Assembly (NCBI RefSeq): GCF_001580015.1 | Contig: NZ_LSZQ01000002.1 | Span: 1 to 34,280 of the forward strand | Direction of reading: 5' to 3' | Length of the DNA stretch: 34,280 nucleotides | Source of the DNA: Cephaloticoccus primus | GTDB taxonomy: Bacteria; Verrucomicrobiota; Verrucomicrobiia; Opitutales; Opitutaceae | In this document: in pieces, positions 7,369 through 15,230 of the stretch | Layout of the letters: every line of letters begins with the position of its first letter | Numbering within the stretch: the stretch's first letter is position 1 | Notes under the pieces: generated by a model | Databases searched by the model: none | What the model saw: the letters and a program-made list of their open reading frames with translations, nothing else | Told to the model about the DNA's origin: nothing | Made by a program: the position numbers and the translations under genes

Positions 7369-8463
7369 ATGCCCTCTCTGCCCGACCTCGCCCCCTTTCA
7401 GCAACGTCATGACGAGCTCGCCGCGCAGATGGCCGACCCCGCGTTTTACAATAACCCGCGCGCCGCCGCCGACATTTCGCGCGAGCACCAGCGCCTGCAC
7501 GAGCTCGTCGAAGCGCACGCGCGCTACCAAAAACTGCTCGCCAACATCGCCGAGGCCGAGGCCCTGAAAAGCGATTCGCGCGCCGATCCCGAGCTGCGCG
7601 AACTCGCGCTCGGCGAGCTGCTCACGATGCACGCGGAGGCCGCCGCGCTGCACGACGAAATCCTGCGCGCGATGATCCCGCCCGACCCCAGCGACTCGCG
7701 CAACACCGTCATGGAGATCCGCGCGGGCACCGGCGGCGACGAAGCCAGCCTCTTCGCCGCAGACCTCTACCGGCTGTACTCGCGCTACGCCGAGACGCGC
7801 GGCTGGCGCGTGCAGGTGATGAGCAGCAGCGGCTCCGACCGCGGCGGCTTTAAGGAAGTGATCTTCCTGATCAGCGGCAGCGACGTTTATAAACAGCTCA
7901 AGTACGAGAGCGGCGTCCACCGCGTCCAGCGCGTGCCGGTGACCGAGGCCAACGGGCGGATCCATACTTCGACCGTGACCGTAGCCGTGCTCCCCGAAGC
8001 CGAGGAGGTCGACGTGCAGATCGACCCCGAAGACCTCGAAATCACCATCTCGCGCGCCAGCGGCCCCGGCGGCCAAGGCGTCAACACGACCGACTCTGCC
8101 GTGCAAATCCTCCACAAACCCACGGGCCTGATCGTCCAATGCGCCGACGAGCGCTCGCAGATAAAAAACAAAGCGCGCGCGATGACCGTCCTGCGCTCGC
8201 GCCTGCTGCAACGCCGCGAAGAAGAAGAGCGCGCCAAATACGCCAGTGAGCGCAAAAGCCAGATCGGCTCGGGCGACCGCAGCGAGCGGATCCGCACCTA
8301 CAACTTTCCGCAAAACCGCGTGACCGACCACCGCATCGGCCTGACGCTGCAAAGCCTGCCGCAAATCCTCGCGGGCGAAGTCGACGAGCTCTTCACCGCC
8401 CTGCAACACGCCGACCACGCCGAAAAACTCGCCGCCATCAACCGCGGTGAATCGCCCGCCTGA
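7369..8463 (+). CDS. prfA: peptide chain release factor 1
   Basis: A 364-residue protein of normal RF1 length. GGQ (234-236, in [15 protein letters not shown]) is the peptidyl-tRNA hydrolysis motif that reaches the peptidyl-transferase centre. PVT (190-192, in [10 protein letters not shown]) is the RF1 PxT tripeptide that reads UAA and UAG, which separates it from RF2. The [11 protein letters not shown] block (120-130) is also family-typical. The Gln of GGQ is the site methylated by PrmC, whose gene follows 26 nt downstream, the classical prfA-prmC arrangement. The position after GGQ is Gly rather than the His of the E. coli protein. No Shine-Dalgarno sequence precedes the ATG. Confidence 0.97.
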   Translation: MPSLPDLAPFQQRHDELAAQMADPAFYNNPRAAADISREHQRLHELVEAHARYQKLLANIAEAEALKSDSRADPELRELALGELLTMHAEAAALHDEILRAMIPPDPSDSRNTVMEIRAGTGGDEASLFAADLYRLYSRYAETRGWRVQVMSSSGSDRGGFKEVIFLISGSDVYKQLKYESGVHRVQRVPVTEANGRIHTSTVTVAVLPEAEEVDVQIDPEDLEITISRASGPGGQGVNTTDSAVQILHKPTGLIVQCADERSQIKNKARAMTVLRSRLLQRREEEERAKYASERKSQIGSGDRSERIRTYNFPQNRVTDHRIGLTLQSLPQILAGEVDELFTALQHADHAEKLAAINRGESPA

Positions 8464-8489
8464 GCCTCTAGCAAAACGCCCCCCCCTCC

Positions 8490-9488
8490 ATGCGCACGGT
8501 TTTAGAAATCCTGAAGCACAGCAGCGACTTCCTCGCCGGACGCGGGATCGAAAATCCGCGGCTCAATGCTGAGCACCTCATCGGCCACGCGCTCGGCCTG
8601 CCGCGCATGCAGCTCTACATGCAGTTTGAGCGACCGCTGATGGAGCGCGAGCTGGAGACGATCCGCGGGTTGCTGCGCCGCCGAGCGCGGCGCGAGCCAC
8701 TGCAATACATCGTAGGCGAGACCGAGTTTTTCGGCCTCACGCTCAAGGTGGATCCACGCGCCCTCATCCCCCGCCCCGAGACGGAGTACCTCGTCGCCCT
8801 GCTCACCGAGCGCTTGGGCGCGCCCCGCGCTGCACCACCGCCACACTTGTCGCACTTGTCGCCGCCAGGGCTACCGCACCTGTCGCCGCCGCGCCGGATT
8901 CTCGACCTCGGCACCGGCTCGGGCGCGATTGCGCTGGCACTCGCCAAACACTGGCCGGAGGCGCAAGTCCTCGCCCTCGACGCGAGCGCCGACGCGCTCG
9001 CGCTTGCCCGCGAAAATGCCGAGCAAAACGGCCTCAGCGACCGCGTAACCTTTGCCCAATCCGATTGGTTTTCGGTTTTTGAAAACGGGAACTCGGCCGC
9101 CACACAGCCCCCCCCTTTTTTTGATTTGATCGTGAGTAATCCGCCCTACCTCTCTGTAGCCGAGGTCGCTGAGTCGCTACCCGAAGTGCGCGACTACGAG
9201 CCCCAAATCGCGCTGACCCCGGGCGATGATGCGGGCCTGGAGGCGATCCGAAAAATCGTGAGCGACGCGCCGCGCTACTTGACCAAGCCCGATGAAGCCA
9301 CAGCGAGCCACACTGCCGAGAATTCAGGCGACGGCGTGCGTACAGCCGGCGGATTGCTCGCCATGGAAACCGGAATCGCCCAACAGGCCGCGCTTGCCGA
9401 GCTGCTCCCCGCCGCGGGCTTCGCCCACTACGAATTTGTAAACGACCTGAGCAGCCGCCCCCGCTACACCTTCGCAGTCCTCGACTGA
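8490..9488 (+). CDS. prmC: release-factor glutamine N5-methyltransferase
   Basis: A 332-residue protein with an N-terminal helical domain (1-75), the family block EPLQYIVGETEFFG (69-82), PRPETE (94-99), SAM-binding DLGTGSGAIALALA (139-152) and catalytic NPPY (217-220). It methylates the Gln of the GGQ motif in release factors. It is longer than the usual roughly 280 residues because of two inserts: a His/Ser/Pro segment (111-134) encoded by repeated TGTCGCC words, and a polar segment around KPDEATASHTAENSGDG. Both fall between conserved blocks, so the fold should survive. The gene follows prfA closely and is probably cotranscribed. Confidence 0.96.
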   Translation: MRTVLEILKHSSDFLAGRGIENPRLNAEHLIGHALGLPRMQLYMQFERPLMERELETIRGLLRRRARREPLQYIVGETEFFGLTLKVDPRALIPRPETEYLVALLTERLGAPRAAPPPHLSHLSPPGLPHLSPPRRILDLGTGSGAIALALAKHWPEAQVLALDASADALALARENAEQNGLSDRVTFAQSDWFSVFENGNSAATQPPPFFDLIVSNPPYLSVAEVAESLPEVRDYEPQIALTPGDDAGLEAIRKIVSDAPRYLTKPDEATASHTAENSGDGVRTAGGLLAMETGIAQQAALAELLPAAGFAHYEFVNDLSSRPRYTFAVLD

Positions 9489-9550
9489 CTTGTTTTGCGG
9501 GGCGTCGTTGCCGCCTCGTCAGTTTAATCTCCTTCGCTGGCGGCGCGGCC

Positions 9551-9624
9551 GACAATCAGGCCCGCTCCCTGCACCAGCAGGGAAGAAGAACTTGCGCGCG
9601 CCACTCTGGCCGCGAGGTAATTGG
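9551..9624 (+). repeat. F2 palindromic repeat, intergenic copy
   Basis: TCCCTGC-ACCA-GCAGGGA (9566-9583) is a 7-bp stem with the same ACCA loop as the copy in the DMT gene, followed by GAAGAAGAACTT, CGCGCGCCACTC and CCGCGAGGTAATTGG in the same order. It lies between prmC and the TIM-barrel gene, ending just before its start. Confidence 0.6.
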
Positions 9625-9647
9625 CGGCGGCCACCGGCCGTAAAATT

Positions 9648-10517
9648 ATGACTGCCGCTCCCCAAAACGAAACTCTGCCGCACGGCACACGTGATGGCTT
9701 TTCGATCAAGTATTACTGCACGAGCTGGGGGATGGCCGCCAACTGGGGTTGGGACGCTTTTTGCCAGAAGGTGAAGCAGGCCGGCTACGACGGTGTGGAA
9801 ACCGCGCTGCCCTCTTCGCATGAAGAGCGCGAACGCATGACGGCGGCCCTGCGCGAGCACGGGCTGGCGCTCGGGATACTCTGCGGCTACTGGGGCGACC
9901 CCACATACCCCACACACACGCAGGGCTACAAAACAGTCCTGGAAGAAGCGCTCCCGTTTAAGCCCGACTACATCAACTCCCAGACGGGAAAGGACTACTA
10001 CAGCTTTGAGCAAAACAAGGCGCTGCTCGACCTGGCCGAAACGCTCAGCCGCGCCTCCGGCATCCCGATCTACCACGAGACGCACCGCAGCCGCTTCAAC
10101 TTTGCCGCGCACATCACGAAGGAGTTTTTGGAGCGAATCGGGCACCTGTCGCTGACGCTCGACATCTCGCACTGGTGCAACGTGCACGAGTCGATGCTGC
10201 GCGACCAGCAAGAGGCCGTCGCGCTCGCCCTGAGCCGCACCGCGCACATCCACGCCCGCGTGGGCCATCCGCACGGCCCGCAGGTGAACGACCCCGCCGC
10301 GCCAGAGTGGAAAAACGTCCTGGAGCAACACCTGCACTGGTGGGATGCGGTAGTCGCGCAGCACCGCACGCAAGGCAAGGCGCAGCTGGGCATCACCGCC
10401 GAGTTCGGCCCGCCCGACTACATGCCCACCCTGCCCTACACGCGCCAACCGCTGGCCGACCAATGGCAGGCAAACGCCTTCATCCTCAACCTGCTGAAAG
10501 CGCGGTACGCAAAGTGA
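9648..10517 (+). CDS. sugar phosphate isomerase/epimerase-like TIM-barrel protein
   Basis: A 289-residue protein from ATG 9648; an upstream ATG-like start at 9621 falls beside the repeat and is less likely. The sequence fits the xylose-isomerase-like TIM barrel (AP endonuclease family 2 fold): GYDGVET on an early strand, IYHETHRSR (141-149), LTLDISHWCN (169-178), HIHARVGH (200-207) and TAEFGP (250-255). E144, D172, H175 and E252 are the likely metal ligands. These enzymes isomerise or epimerise sugars, inositols or hydroxypyruvate; the substrate is not identifiable. There is no signal peptide, so it is cytoplasmic. Repeat element B begins at its stop codon. Confidence 0.88.
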   Translation: MTAAPQNETLPHGTRDGFSIKYYCTSWGMAANWGWDAFCQKVKQAGYDGVETALPSSHEERERMTAALREHGLALGILCGYWGDPTYPTHTQGYKTVLEEALPFKPDYINSQTGKDYYSFEQNKALLDLAETLSRASGIPIYHETHRSRFNFAAHITKEFLERIGHLSLTLDISHWCNVHESMLRDQQEAVALALSRTAHIHARVGHPHGPQVNDPAAPEWKNVLEQHLHWWDAVVAQHRTQGKAQLGITAEFGPPDYMPTLPYTRQPLADQWQANAFILNLLKARYAK

Positions 10518-10919
10518 GTCGTTCAACGAACGCCACTACGCGTGGGGCGGCAGGCGGTGCCTGCACCCATTTACTGCGCCGCTTGTGTGTCGGGCAGAAG
10601 GCCCGACACACAAGCGGCGCAGTTGGAAATGCACGATCAAAGGCCGGCTTAACCCGTAACCCCTTTCGTCGCGCCCCAATGGGTTTCCCGCTTCATTCGC
10701 GCGCGGGCTGACGCACTTGACGAGCCGCCAACAAGCGGCTCGCCGAATAGAACGGGGCTACGCCCCTCGCAACGCGACTGGGGGAAGAACCTTAAATTTG
10801 CGATTTTGGTCGGGCGCGCAGCGCACGCGGCAAAATCGCAAATTGAATGGCACGTGGCGCCCCGCCACCGCTGCCCGCGTAGGGCCGCCCTCCCGCGCAG
10901 TGGTAGCTGACTGCGCCCT
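10518..10919 (+). repeat. composite structured intergenic element, copy B
   Basis: This 400-nt gap is repeat throughout. Bases 10533-10576 are identical over 44 nt to 28189-28232 in copy C. A near-perfect hairpin follows (10573-10623): a 23-bp stem starting ACTGCGCCGCTTGTG with loop AGAAG. Then come TTAACCCGTAA, a CGAGCCGC-CAACAA-GCGGCTCG hairpin, GGGGC-TAC-GCCCC, and a 14-bp stem AATTTGCGATTTTG (10795-10808) with CAAAATCGCAAATT (10831-10844). It ends with AATGGCACGTGGCGCC, a CCC-GCGTA-GGG hairpin and a GCGCAGT...ACTGCGC hairpin running into the convergent end of ftsY. The long stems differ from copies A and C but remain paired. Confidence 0.8.
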
Positions 10920-11906
10920 TTATCCGAAGAGGGCGCGGGTGTAGTTTTCTATGGAGAAGGGCTGGAGGTCTTCGGGCTGTTCGCCGAGGCCTACGAAGTA
11001 GATCGGCAGCCGCAGTTCGCGCCAGATGCCGACGATGGCGCCGCCGCGGCTGGTGCCATCCAGCTTGGTGAGGACGAGCCCCGTCAGGCCGAAGTGTTTG
11101 TGAAACACGCGGGCTTGCTCGATCGAGTTGCTGCCCAGCGAGCCGTCGACCACGAGCCAGCGATGCTGCGGCGCGCTGGGGTCGTGCTTTTGCAGCACAC
11201 GCGCGATCTTCGCCAGCTCCTCCATGAGGTTGCTCTTGGTGTGGAGCCGACCGGCCGTGTCGACAATGAGCGTGTCGCTGCCGCGCGCCTTGGCCGCCGC
11301 CCAGGCGTCGTAGGCGACAGCGGCGGCGTCCGCTCCCGTGTGGCTGGCGACGAGGTCGAGATCGAGCCGCTCCGCCCAGCTTTTGAGCTGCTCGACCGCC
11401 GCGGCGCGAAAGGTATCGCACGCGGCAAGCGTCACGCGCTGGCCTTCCTGTTGTAGCCGCCAGGCGAGCTTGGCCGTCGTCGTGGTCTTGCCCGAGCCGT
11501 TGACGCCGATCAGCGCAATGACGGTCGGCGCGCCCTCGCCTCCCGCGCCGCCCGCCGACTGCGCAGCCGTTTCGCCTGCGTCACCTCCGGCCACGCCAGC
11601 CGCCGCTTCGACCGCAGTGGGCAGCGCGCCCTCCGATCCGGCCAACACGCGGGCGAGCACGGCGGCGCCGATCTGTGCCGCAGCGGCGCCCTGGAGCGCG
11701 GGGTCCTTGCGATAGGCGGCGCGGATTTCGTCTAAAATCTCGGTCGTGGTCTCGACGCCAAAGTCCGCCGTGTAGAGCGCTTCTTCGAGTTGATCGAGCG
11801 AGGCCGCATCGATTTTGCGCCCACCGAAGAGCCCGCGTGTGGTCGCGCTGATCGAGGCCACCGTTTTGGCAAAACCGTCCTTAAATTTTTTAAATAGTCC
11901 TAGCAT
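10920..11906 (-). CDS. ftsY: signal recognition particle receptor FtsY
   Basis: A 328-residue SRP receptor GTPase from ATG 11906. A short helical N domain (1-88) is followed by the G domain: GVNGSGKTT (134-142), DTFRAAA (164-170), VDTAGR (215-220), TKLDGT (280-285) and a GLGEQPEDLQPF block near the end. It docks SRP-bound ribosomes at the membrane by forming a GTPase dimer with Ffh. It lacks the long acidic A domain of E. coli FtsY. An Ala/Gly-rich insert (90-127) lies between the N and G domains. The usual D(A/G)xTGQN motif is DGSLGSN here (254-260). It is the last gene of the ribB-ribH-nusB-ftsY run, about 100 nt after nusB. Confidence 0.96.
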   Translation of the reverse strand: MLGLFKKFKDGFAKTVASISATTRGLFGGRKIDAASLDQLEEALYTADFGVETTTEILDEIRAAYRKDPALQGAAAAQIGAAVLARVLAGSEGALPTAVEAAAGVAGGDAGETAAQSAGGAGGEGAPTVIALIGVNGSGKTTTTAKLAWRLQQEGQRVTLAACDTFRAAAVEQLKSWAERLDLDLVASHTGADAAAVAYDAWAAAKARGSDTLIVDTAGRLHTKSNLMEELAKIARVLQKHDPSAPQHRWLVVDGSLGSNSIEQARVFHKHFGLTGLVLTKLDGTSRGGAIVGIWRELRLPIYFVGLGEQPEDLQPFSIENYTRALFG

Positions 11907-12007
11907 CTGGATAGCGTGTGGAGGGCTTTCCTCTCGAAGCGCGCGCCCGACACAGCGAGCGTCGAGCCACAGCAAAAGAGTCCGGGCAGGTGCGCCCGGC
12001 GCGTGCC

Positions 12008-12505
12008 TCAGGCCTTGCGCGCATCGCGGCCGAGCTGGTCTTTGAAGCGATCGAGTATGCCGTTGATGAAGCGGCGCGAATCGCCGCTGGAAAACTGCTT
12101 CGACAGGTCGATGGCTTCGTTGATCGAGACGATCGGCGGGATGTCCTTGCGAAACTTCATCTCGTACATCGCCAGCCGCAGGATGGTCAGGTCCATGCGC
12201 GCGATCCGGCTAAACTCCCAGTTGTGCGCGAGGCCCTTGATGCTCGCATCGAGATCGGCGACTTGCTCGATGACGCCGTTGATCAACTCTTCGCCAAACG
12301 CGTAGTGGTCGCGCGGATGCTCCAGCGTGTCGAAAAAATAGCTCAGATCGACCGCGAGGTTTTGCGGCACGTTCATGCTCCACGCGAAGAGGTATTGGAG
12401 GGCGGCCACGCGCCCGTCGCGCCGCTGGGCGAAGGGCCCGCGAGGCGGCGCTTTGGAAGCGGGAGGGGGAGGCGCAGCAGGAGCTGCGGCAGGGTCGGCA
12501 GTCAT
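12008..12505 (-). CDS. nusB: transcription antitermination protein NusB
   Basis: A 165-residue protein from ATG 12505, which overlaps the ribH stop as ATGA (12502-12505). After a roughly 25-residue Ala/Pro-rich N-terminal extension (encoded by a G-rich tract), the all-helical NusB domain begins at RRDGRVAALQYLFAW and ends with SRRFINGILDRF, the family-typical last helix. NusB binds boxA RNA with NusE (S10) to prevent premature termination in rRNA operons. The open frame reads further upstream, but that part is antisense-like low-complexity sequence over ribH. The ribH-nusB order is widely conserved. Confidence 0.95.
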   Translation of the reverse strand: MTADPAAAPAAPPPPASKAPPRGPFAQRRDGRVAALQYLFAWSMNVPQNLAVDLSYFFDTLEHPRDHYAFGEELINGVIEQVADLDASIKGLAHNWEFSRIARMDLTILRLAMYEMKFRKDIPPIVSINEAIDLSKQFSSGDSRRFINGILDRFKDQLGRDARKA

Positions 12506-12984
12506 CGGTTGGAAAACGTTTTTTTGAGGGCGGCCATTGTGAGCGCGGCTTGCGCGAACTCGCTCCCGCGGTCGATCTTGCCCGTGCAGCGCGCGCGGGC
12601 CTGGGCGAGTGTGTCGGTCACGATGACGCCGTTGATCACGGGCACGCGGTGCGCGAGCGCGACTTGCTGGAGCGCCTGCGACACGCTCTGGCCCACCATC
12701 TCGTGGTGGTTGGTGTCGCCGCCGATCAGGACACCCAGGGCGATGACGACGCTCATGCCACGCCTCTGCGCGAGCTCGCCCGCGACCCAAGGCACCTCAT
12801 GTGAGCCGGGCACGCGCAGGACCTGGATGTTTTTCTCCAAAACGCCCGCCGCGTGGAGTGCCCCCAGGACGCGCGTCAGCAGCGCGTTGACGAGTGCTTC
12901 GTTGTAGCACGCAGCGACGATCCCGACTCGAAAGGTCGAGCCATCGACGGCGGCGGCACTTGGCGGAGGAGCATCACGACTCAT
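12502..12984 (-). CDS. ribH: 6,7-dimethyl-8-ribityllumazine synthase
   Basis: A 160-residue lumazine synthase, normal length. The family blocks are present: FRVGIVAACYNEALV near the N-terminus, VPGSHEVPWVA (58-68) for substrate binding, and GVLIGGDTNHHEMV (84-97), where H93 corresponds to the catalytic His of the usual GxTxH motif; the usual Arg before GxT is Gly. The enzyme condenses the ribityl-aminouracil with the four-carbon product of RibB, encoded just upstream. The subunits normally form pentamers or icosahedral capsids in the cytoplasm. Its stop overlaps the nusB start. No Shine-Dalgarno sequence is visible. Confidence 0.96.
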   Translation of the reverse strand: MSRDAPPPSAAAVDGSTFRVGIVAACYNEALVNALLTRVLGALHAAGVLEKNIQVLRVPGSHEVPWVAGELAQRRGMSVVIALGVLIGGDTNHHEMVGQSVSQALQQVALAHRVPVINGVIVTDTLAQARARCTGKIDRGSEFAQAALTMAALKKTFSNR

Positions 12985-13101
12985 GGTGAAGGTGGCAAAA
13001 GGGCCGCGAGCGGAAGGCTGCTGCCAATGCCGCGCAACCCTGAAATCGGGGCGGGAAACACGACTGGCAAAACCATGCAGAAAACCCGCCCAGGCGGACG
13101 A

Positions 13102-13764
13102 CTACGCGGGCTGCCCGAGCGGGGGGCGACGGGTGCAGGAGCCCTGTCGTCGGTACTCGATCAGCGAGGCGATGGAGATCAGCTTCAGGCCGAAACGTTT
13201 CTTGAACTCCACGAGCTGCGGGAGCCGCTGCATCGAGCCATCGTCATTGACCAGCTCGCACAACACGCCGCTGGGGTGCAGCCCCGCCAGCACCGCCAGA
13301 TCAATCGCCGCCTCGGTGTGCCCGGGCCGCTCAAGGACGCCGCCCGGCTTGGCCCGCAGCGGGAAAACGTGCCCGGGCTGCACAAGCGCCTCGGGCCGCG
13401 CCTCGGGATCGGCCAAAATGGAAATCGTGCGCGCGCGATCTGCCGCACTGATGCCGGTCGATATGCCCTGCGCCGCATCGACCGATACGGTGAAATCCGT
13501 GCGGTGCGCCTCGCGGTTGTTCTGCACCATCGGCCCGAGTTTCAGCCGCTGGAGCTGCGCCTCCAGCAGCGGCACGCAAATGATGCCGCTACAGTAGCGG
13601 ATGATCATGCCGAGGGCCTCGGGCGTCACTTTTGAGGCCGCCATGATGAGGTCGCCCTCGTTCTCCCGATCTTCGTCATCGGTCACGATGACGAGCCGCC
13701 CCGCAGCGATTTCGGCAATCGCAGACTCCACTGAATCAAAGAGCACGGAAGCGGCAGAAGACAT
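13102..13764 (-). CDS. ribB: 3,4-dihydroxy-2-butanone 4-phosphate synthase
   Basis: A 220-residue protein containing only the DHBP synthase domain. TDDEDRENEGDLI (28-40) holds the Mg2+ and substrate acids, and the GVLERPGHTEAAIDL block with the following NDDGSM matches the family. The enzyme converts ribulose 5-phosphate to DHBP and formate for riboflavin synthesis. Many bacteria carry a RibBA fusion; here the protein ends at SLIEYRR, about where the GTP cyclohydrolase II domain would begin, followed by a short basic tail, and I see no cyclohydrolase sequence in the 117 nt before ribH. A separate ribA would be needed elsewhere. I found no FMN-riboswitch-like sequence upstream. Confidence 0.95.
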   Translation of the reverse strand: MSSAASVLFDSVESAIAEIAAGRLVIVTDDEDRENEGDLIMAASKVTPEALGMIIRYCSGIICVPLLEAQLQRLKLGPMVQNNREAHRTDFTVSVDAAQGISTGISAADRARTISILADPEARPEALVQPGHVFPLRAKPGGVLERPGHTEAAIDLAVLAGLHPSGVLCELVNDDGSMQRLPQLVEFKKRFGLKLISIASLIEYRRQGSCTRRPPLGQPA

Positions 13765-13843
13765 GCTCCCGAAGCTCTTGCGCCACGCGCCCTACTGTCA
13801 AGGAACGCACGGCCTTCGGAGGCGAAGGCCTCTTGCTTATTCG

Positions 13844-13853
13844 GGAGTACTCC
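13844..13853. promoter_or_regulatory. palindrome upstream of vapBC pair 2
   Basis: GGAGTACTCC is a perfect 10-bp palindrome ending 16 nt before the ATG of the ribbon-helix-helix antitoxin, the usual place for an autoregulatory operator. A hairpin GGCCTTCG-GAGG-CGAAGGCC lies just upstream (about 13811-13830) and could end transcription or belong to the divergent ribB leader. Function is inferred from position. Confidence 0.4.
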
Positions 13854-13869
13854 GCAAGATCCGCGCCGC

Positions 13870-14130
13870 ATGAAAGTGACTGTTGAGATCCCTGAACAGC
13901 TTGTACGCCAAGCCAAGGCGTTGAGTGCCTTGCGCGGAGTCCCACTGCGACAGCTCGTAAGCGAGGCGTTGGAGGCCCGAGTCACTGCCAGGAATTTTGA
14001 CCAAGCGGTTGGTGAGGCCAGCCCGCCGTGGATGACGGGATTTGGAGGACTCAGTCACTTGCACGAGGAAAATATGCGCATCGATAAACTCATCGAAGAG
14101 GAGTTCGGCCAGATCGAGAAAGCGAGCTAG
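13870..14130 (+). CDS. ribbon-helix-helix antitoxin (pair 2)
   Basis: An 86-residue protein. The start MKVTVEIPEQLVRQAKALSA followed by GVPLRQLVSEALEAR is a short beta-strand plus two helices, as in ribbon-helix-helix (MetJ/Arc) antitoxins that dimerise and bind operator DNA. The acidic C-terminal half (HEENMRIDKLIEEEFGQIE) is the probable toxin-binding part. It is 3 nt upstream of a PIN toxin gene. Codons here are visibly richer in A and T than in neighbouring housekeeping genes, consistent with horizontal acquisition. Confidence 0.85.
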   Translation: MKVTVEIPEQLVRQAKALSALRGVPLRQLVSEALEARVTARNFDQAVGEASPPWMTGFGGLSHLHEENMRIDKLIEEEFGQIEKAS

Positions 14131-14133
14131 GCG

Positions 14134-14514
14134 ATGATTTGGGACACTAACGCGCTTTCGGCTTGGGCAGACGGAGCACAGTCCGTGCGAGAGGCGATGA
14201 GGGAGTGCAGGGAGGTTTTTATCCCGGTCATCGTTTTGGGAGAATATCTTTTTGGTATCCGCAAATCGCGTTACCGCGAAGAGTATGAAGAATGGTTGCG
14301 GAAGAATCTGCCCAAAACCCAAATCGTTTCCGTCACCGCACAGACAGCCAATTATTACGCCAGCCTGCGGCTTCGTTTGGCAGAAAAAGGCCGTCCCATT
14401 CCGGTCAACGACATGTGGATTGCAGCACTGACTTTGGAGCTTGGGCTGCCTCTGCTGAGTCGGGATGCGCATTTCGATGTAGTACCCGGACTCGTGCGCA
14501 AGAGCTACGGATAG
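14134..14514 (+). CDS. vapC: VapC-type PIN-domain toxin (pair 2)
   Basis: A 126-residue PIN domain. Acidic residues are D4 (IWDTN), E37 (VLGEYLFGI), D93 (VNDMWIAA) and D111 (SRDAHFD), the normal PIN set. It should be a Mg2+-dependent RNase held inactive by the preceding antitoxin. It differs clearly in sequence from the toxin of pair 1, and its antitoxin has a different fold, so the two pairs were acquired independently rather than by duplication. Base composition is lower in G+C than the surroundings. A two-hairpin terminator-like module follows 20 nt after the stop. Confidence 0.9.
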   Translation: MIWDTNALSAWADGAQSVREAMRECREVFIPVIVLGEYLFGIRKSRYREEYEEWLRKNLPKTQIVSVTAQTANYYASLRLRLAEKGRPIPVNDMWIAALTLELGLPLLSRDAHFDVVPGLVRKSYG

Positions 14515-14534
14515 TCCCTACTCCTATCTTCCGC

Positions 14535-14568
14535 TCCGCGCGTAGCGGGAGTCTTCGACTCTTTCATT
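14535..14568 (+). terminator. two-hairpin terminator-like module after vapC pair 2
   Basis: CCGC-GCGTA-GCGG (14536-14548) is followed by GAGTC-TTC-GACTC (14549-14561) and TTTCATT. Position after a plus-strand operon and convergent with ysxC supports termination. A GCGCGCGG...CCGCGCG hairpin and an ATTTTATTTGGCGGCG tail follow to 14628, overlapping the end of ysxC. Confidence 0.6.
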
Positions 14569-14615
14569 ATGCGCGCGGCTCGCCCTCCCGCCTGGCCGCG
14601 CGTTTGCGACTCATT

Positions 14616-15230
14616 TTATTTGGCGGCGCGGCTGCCCAGCAGCGTGCCGATGGTGCCGAGGATTTCGCTGCGGCCTTCGCGGTTCACTGCCGAGGTGGTG
14701 AAGGTCGCTACAGGCGGGCGGGCGAGGTCTGCCACGACTTCGCGGCTGAAGCGTTGCACGCTGAGCTGGGTCTTACTCTTCGACTGCTTGTCGGCCTTGC
14801 TGAAGACCAGCGAGTAGGGAGCAGCGGTCTCGGCGGCGAGCCAGCCGAGGAAGGCGACATCGAGTTTTTGCGGGGGCAGCCGCGAGTCGATCAGTACGAA
14901 GCTGTGGCGGAGCACTTCGCCGCGCTGCTCCAGATAGTCGGCGACCGCCTCGTTAAAATCCGCGCGACGGTCTTTGGACACTTTGGCGAAGCCGTAGCCG
15001 GGCAGGTCAACGAGGAGCCAGGCGGCGTTGATCGAGAAGAAGTTGATGAGCTGCGTCTTGCCTGGCGTCTCGGAAACTTTGGCAAGGCCGCGCCGCCCGA
15101 CGAGCAGGTTGATCAACGAGGATTTGCCGACGTTGGAGCGGCCAATGAAGGCAAACTCGGGCGCGGCGGGCGGCGGGCAGGCAGCGAGCGTGGGCGCACT
15201 GGTGAGAAACTCGGCGGTGGCGATTTTCAT
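14616..15230 (-). CDS. ysxC: ribosome-biogenesis GTPase YsxC/EngB
   Basis: A 204-residue GTPase from ATG 15230 (MKIATAEF). G motifs: GRSNVGKSS (30-38, G1), the TPGKTQLINFF block (55-65) with the G2 Thr, DLPGYG (75-80, G3) and SKAD (144-147, G4; TKAD is usual). SAV near the C-terminus is G5. The protein assists late assembly of the 50S subunit in the cytoplasm. Length and order are normal. The last residues (AAK) and the stop are encoded inside the ATTTTATTTGGCGGCG word shared with the intergenic repeats. No Shine-Dalgarno sequence is seen. Confidence 0.95.
   Translation of the reverse strand: MKIATAEFLTSAPTLAACPPPAAPEFAFIGRSNVGKSSLINLLVGRRGLAKVSETPGKTQLINFFSINAAWLLVDLPGYGFAKVSKDRRADFNEAVADYLEQRGEVLRHSFVLIDSRLPPQKLDVAFLGWLAAETAAPYSLVFSKADKQSKSKTQLSVQRFSREVVADLARPPVATFTTSAVNREGRSEILGTIGTLLGSRAAK

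Noticed and set aside
6070-8418. A 782-codon open frame on the minus strand spanning the HAD gene and the opposite strand of prfA
   Set aside because: Only the part from ATG 7098 shows HAD motifs; the rest is antisense to the clearly conserved prfA and is open because of high G+C.
10518-10919. Insertion-sequence remnant or MITE with a transposase in copy B
   Set aside because: No transposase fragment, no single pair of terminal inverted repeats bounding the element, and no clear target duplication could be identified by eye.
13000-13101. Degraded GTP cyclohydrolase II domain after ribB
   Set aside because: The sequence between the ribB stop and ribH shows none of the cysteine zinc-binding or catalytic motifs of that domain in any frame.
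13765-13869. Possible FMN riboswitch upstream of ribB
   Set aside because: The gap is only about 105 nt and lacks the conserved multi-helix core sequences of that riboswitch; only a small GGCCTTCG hairpin and the antitoxin palindrome are present.
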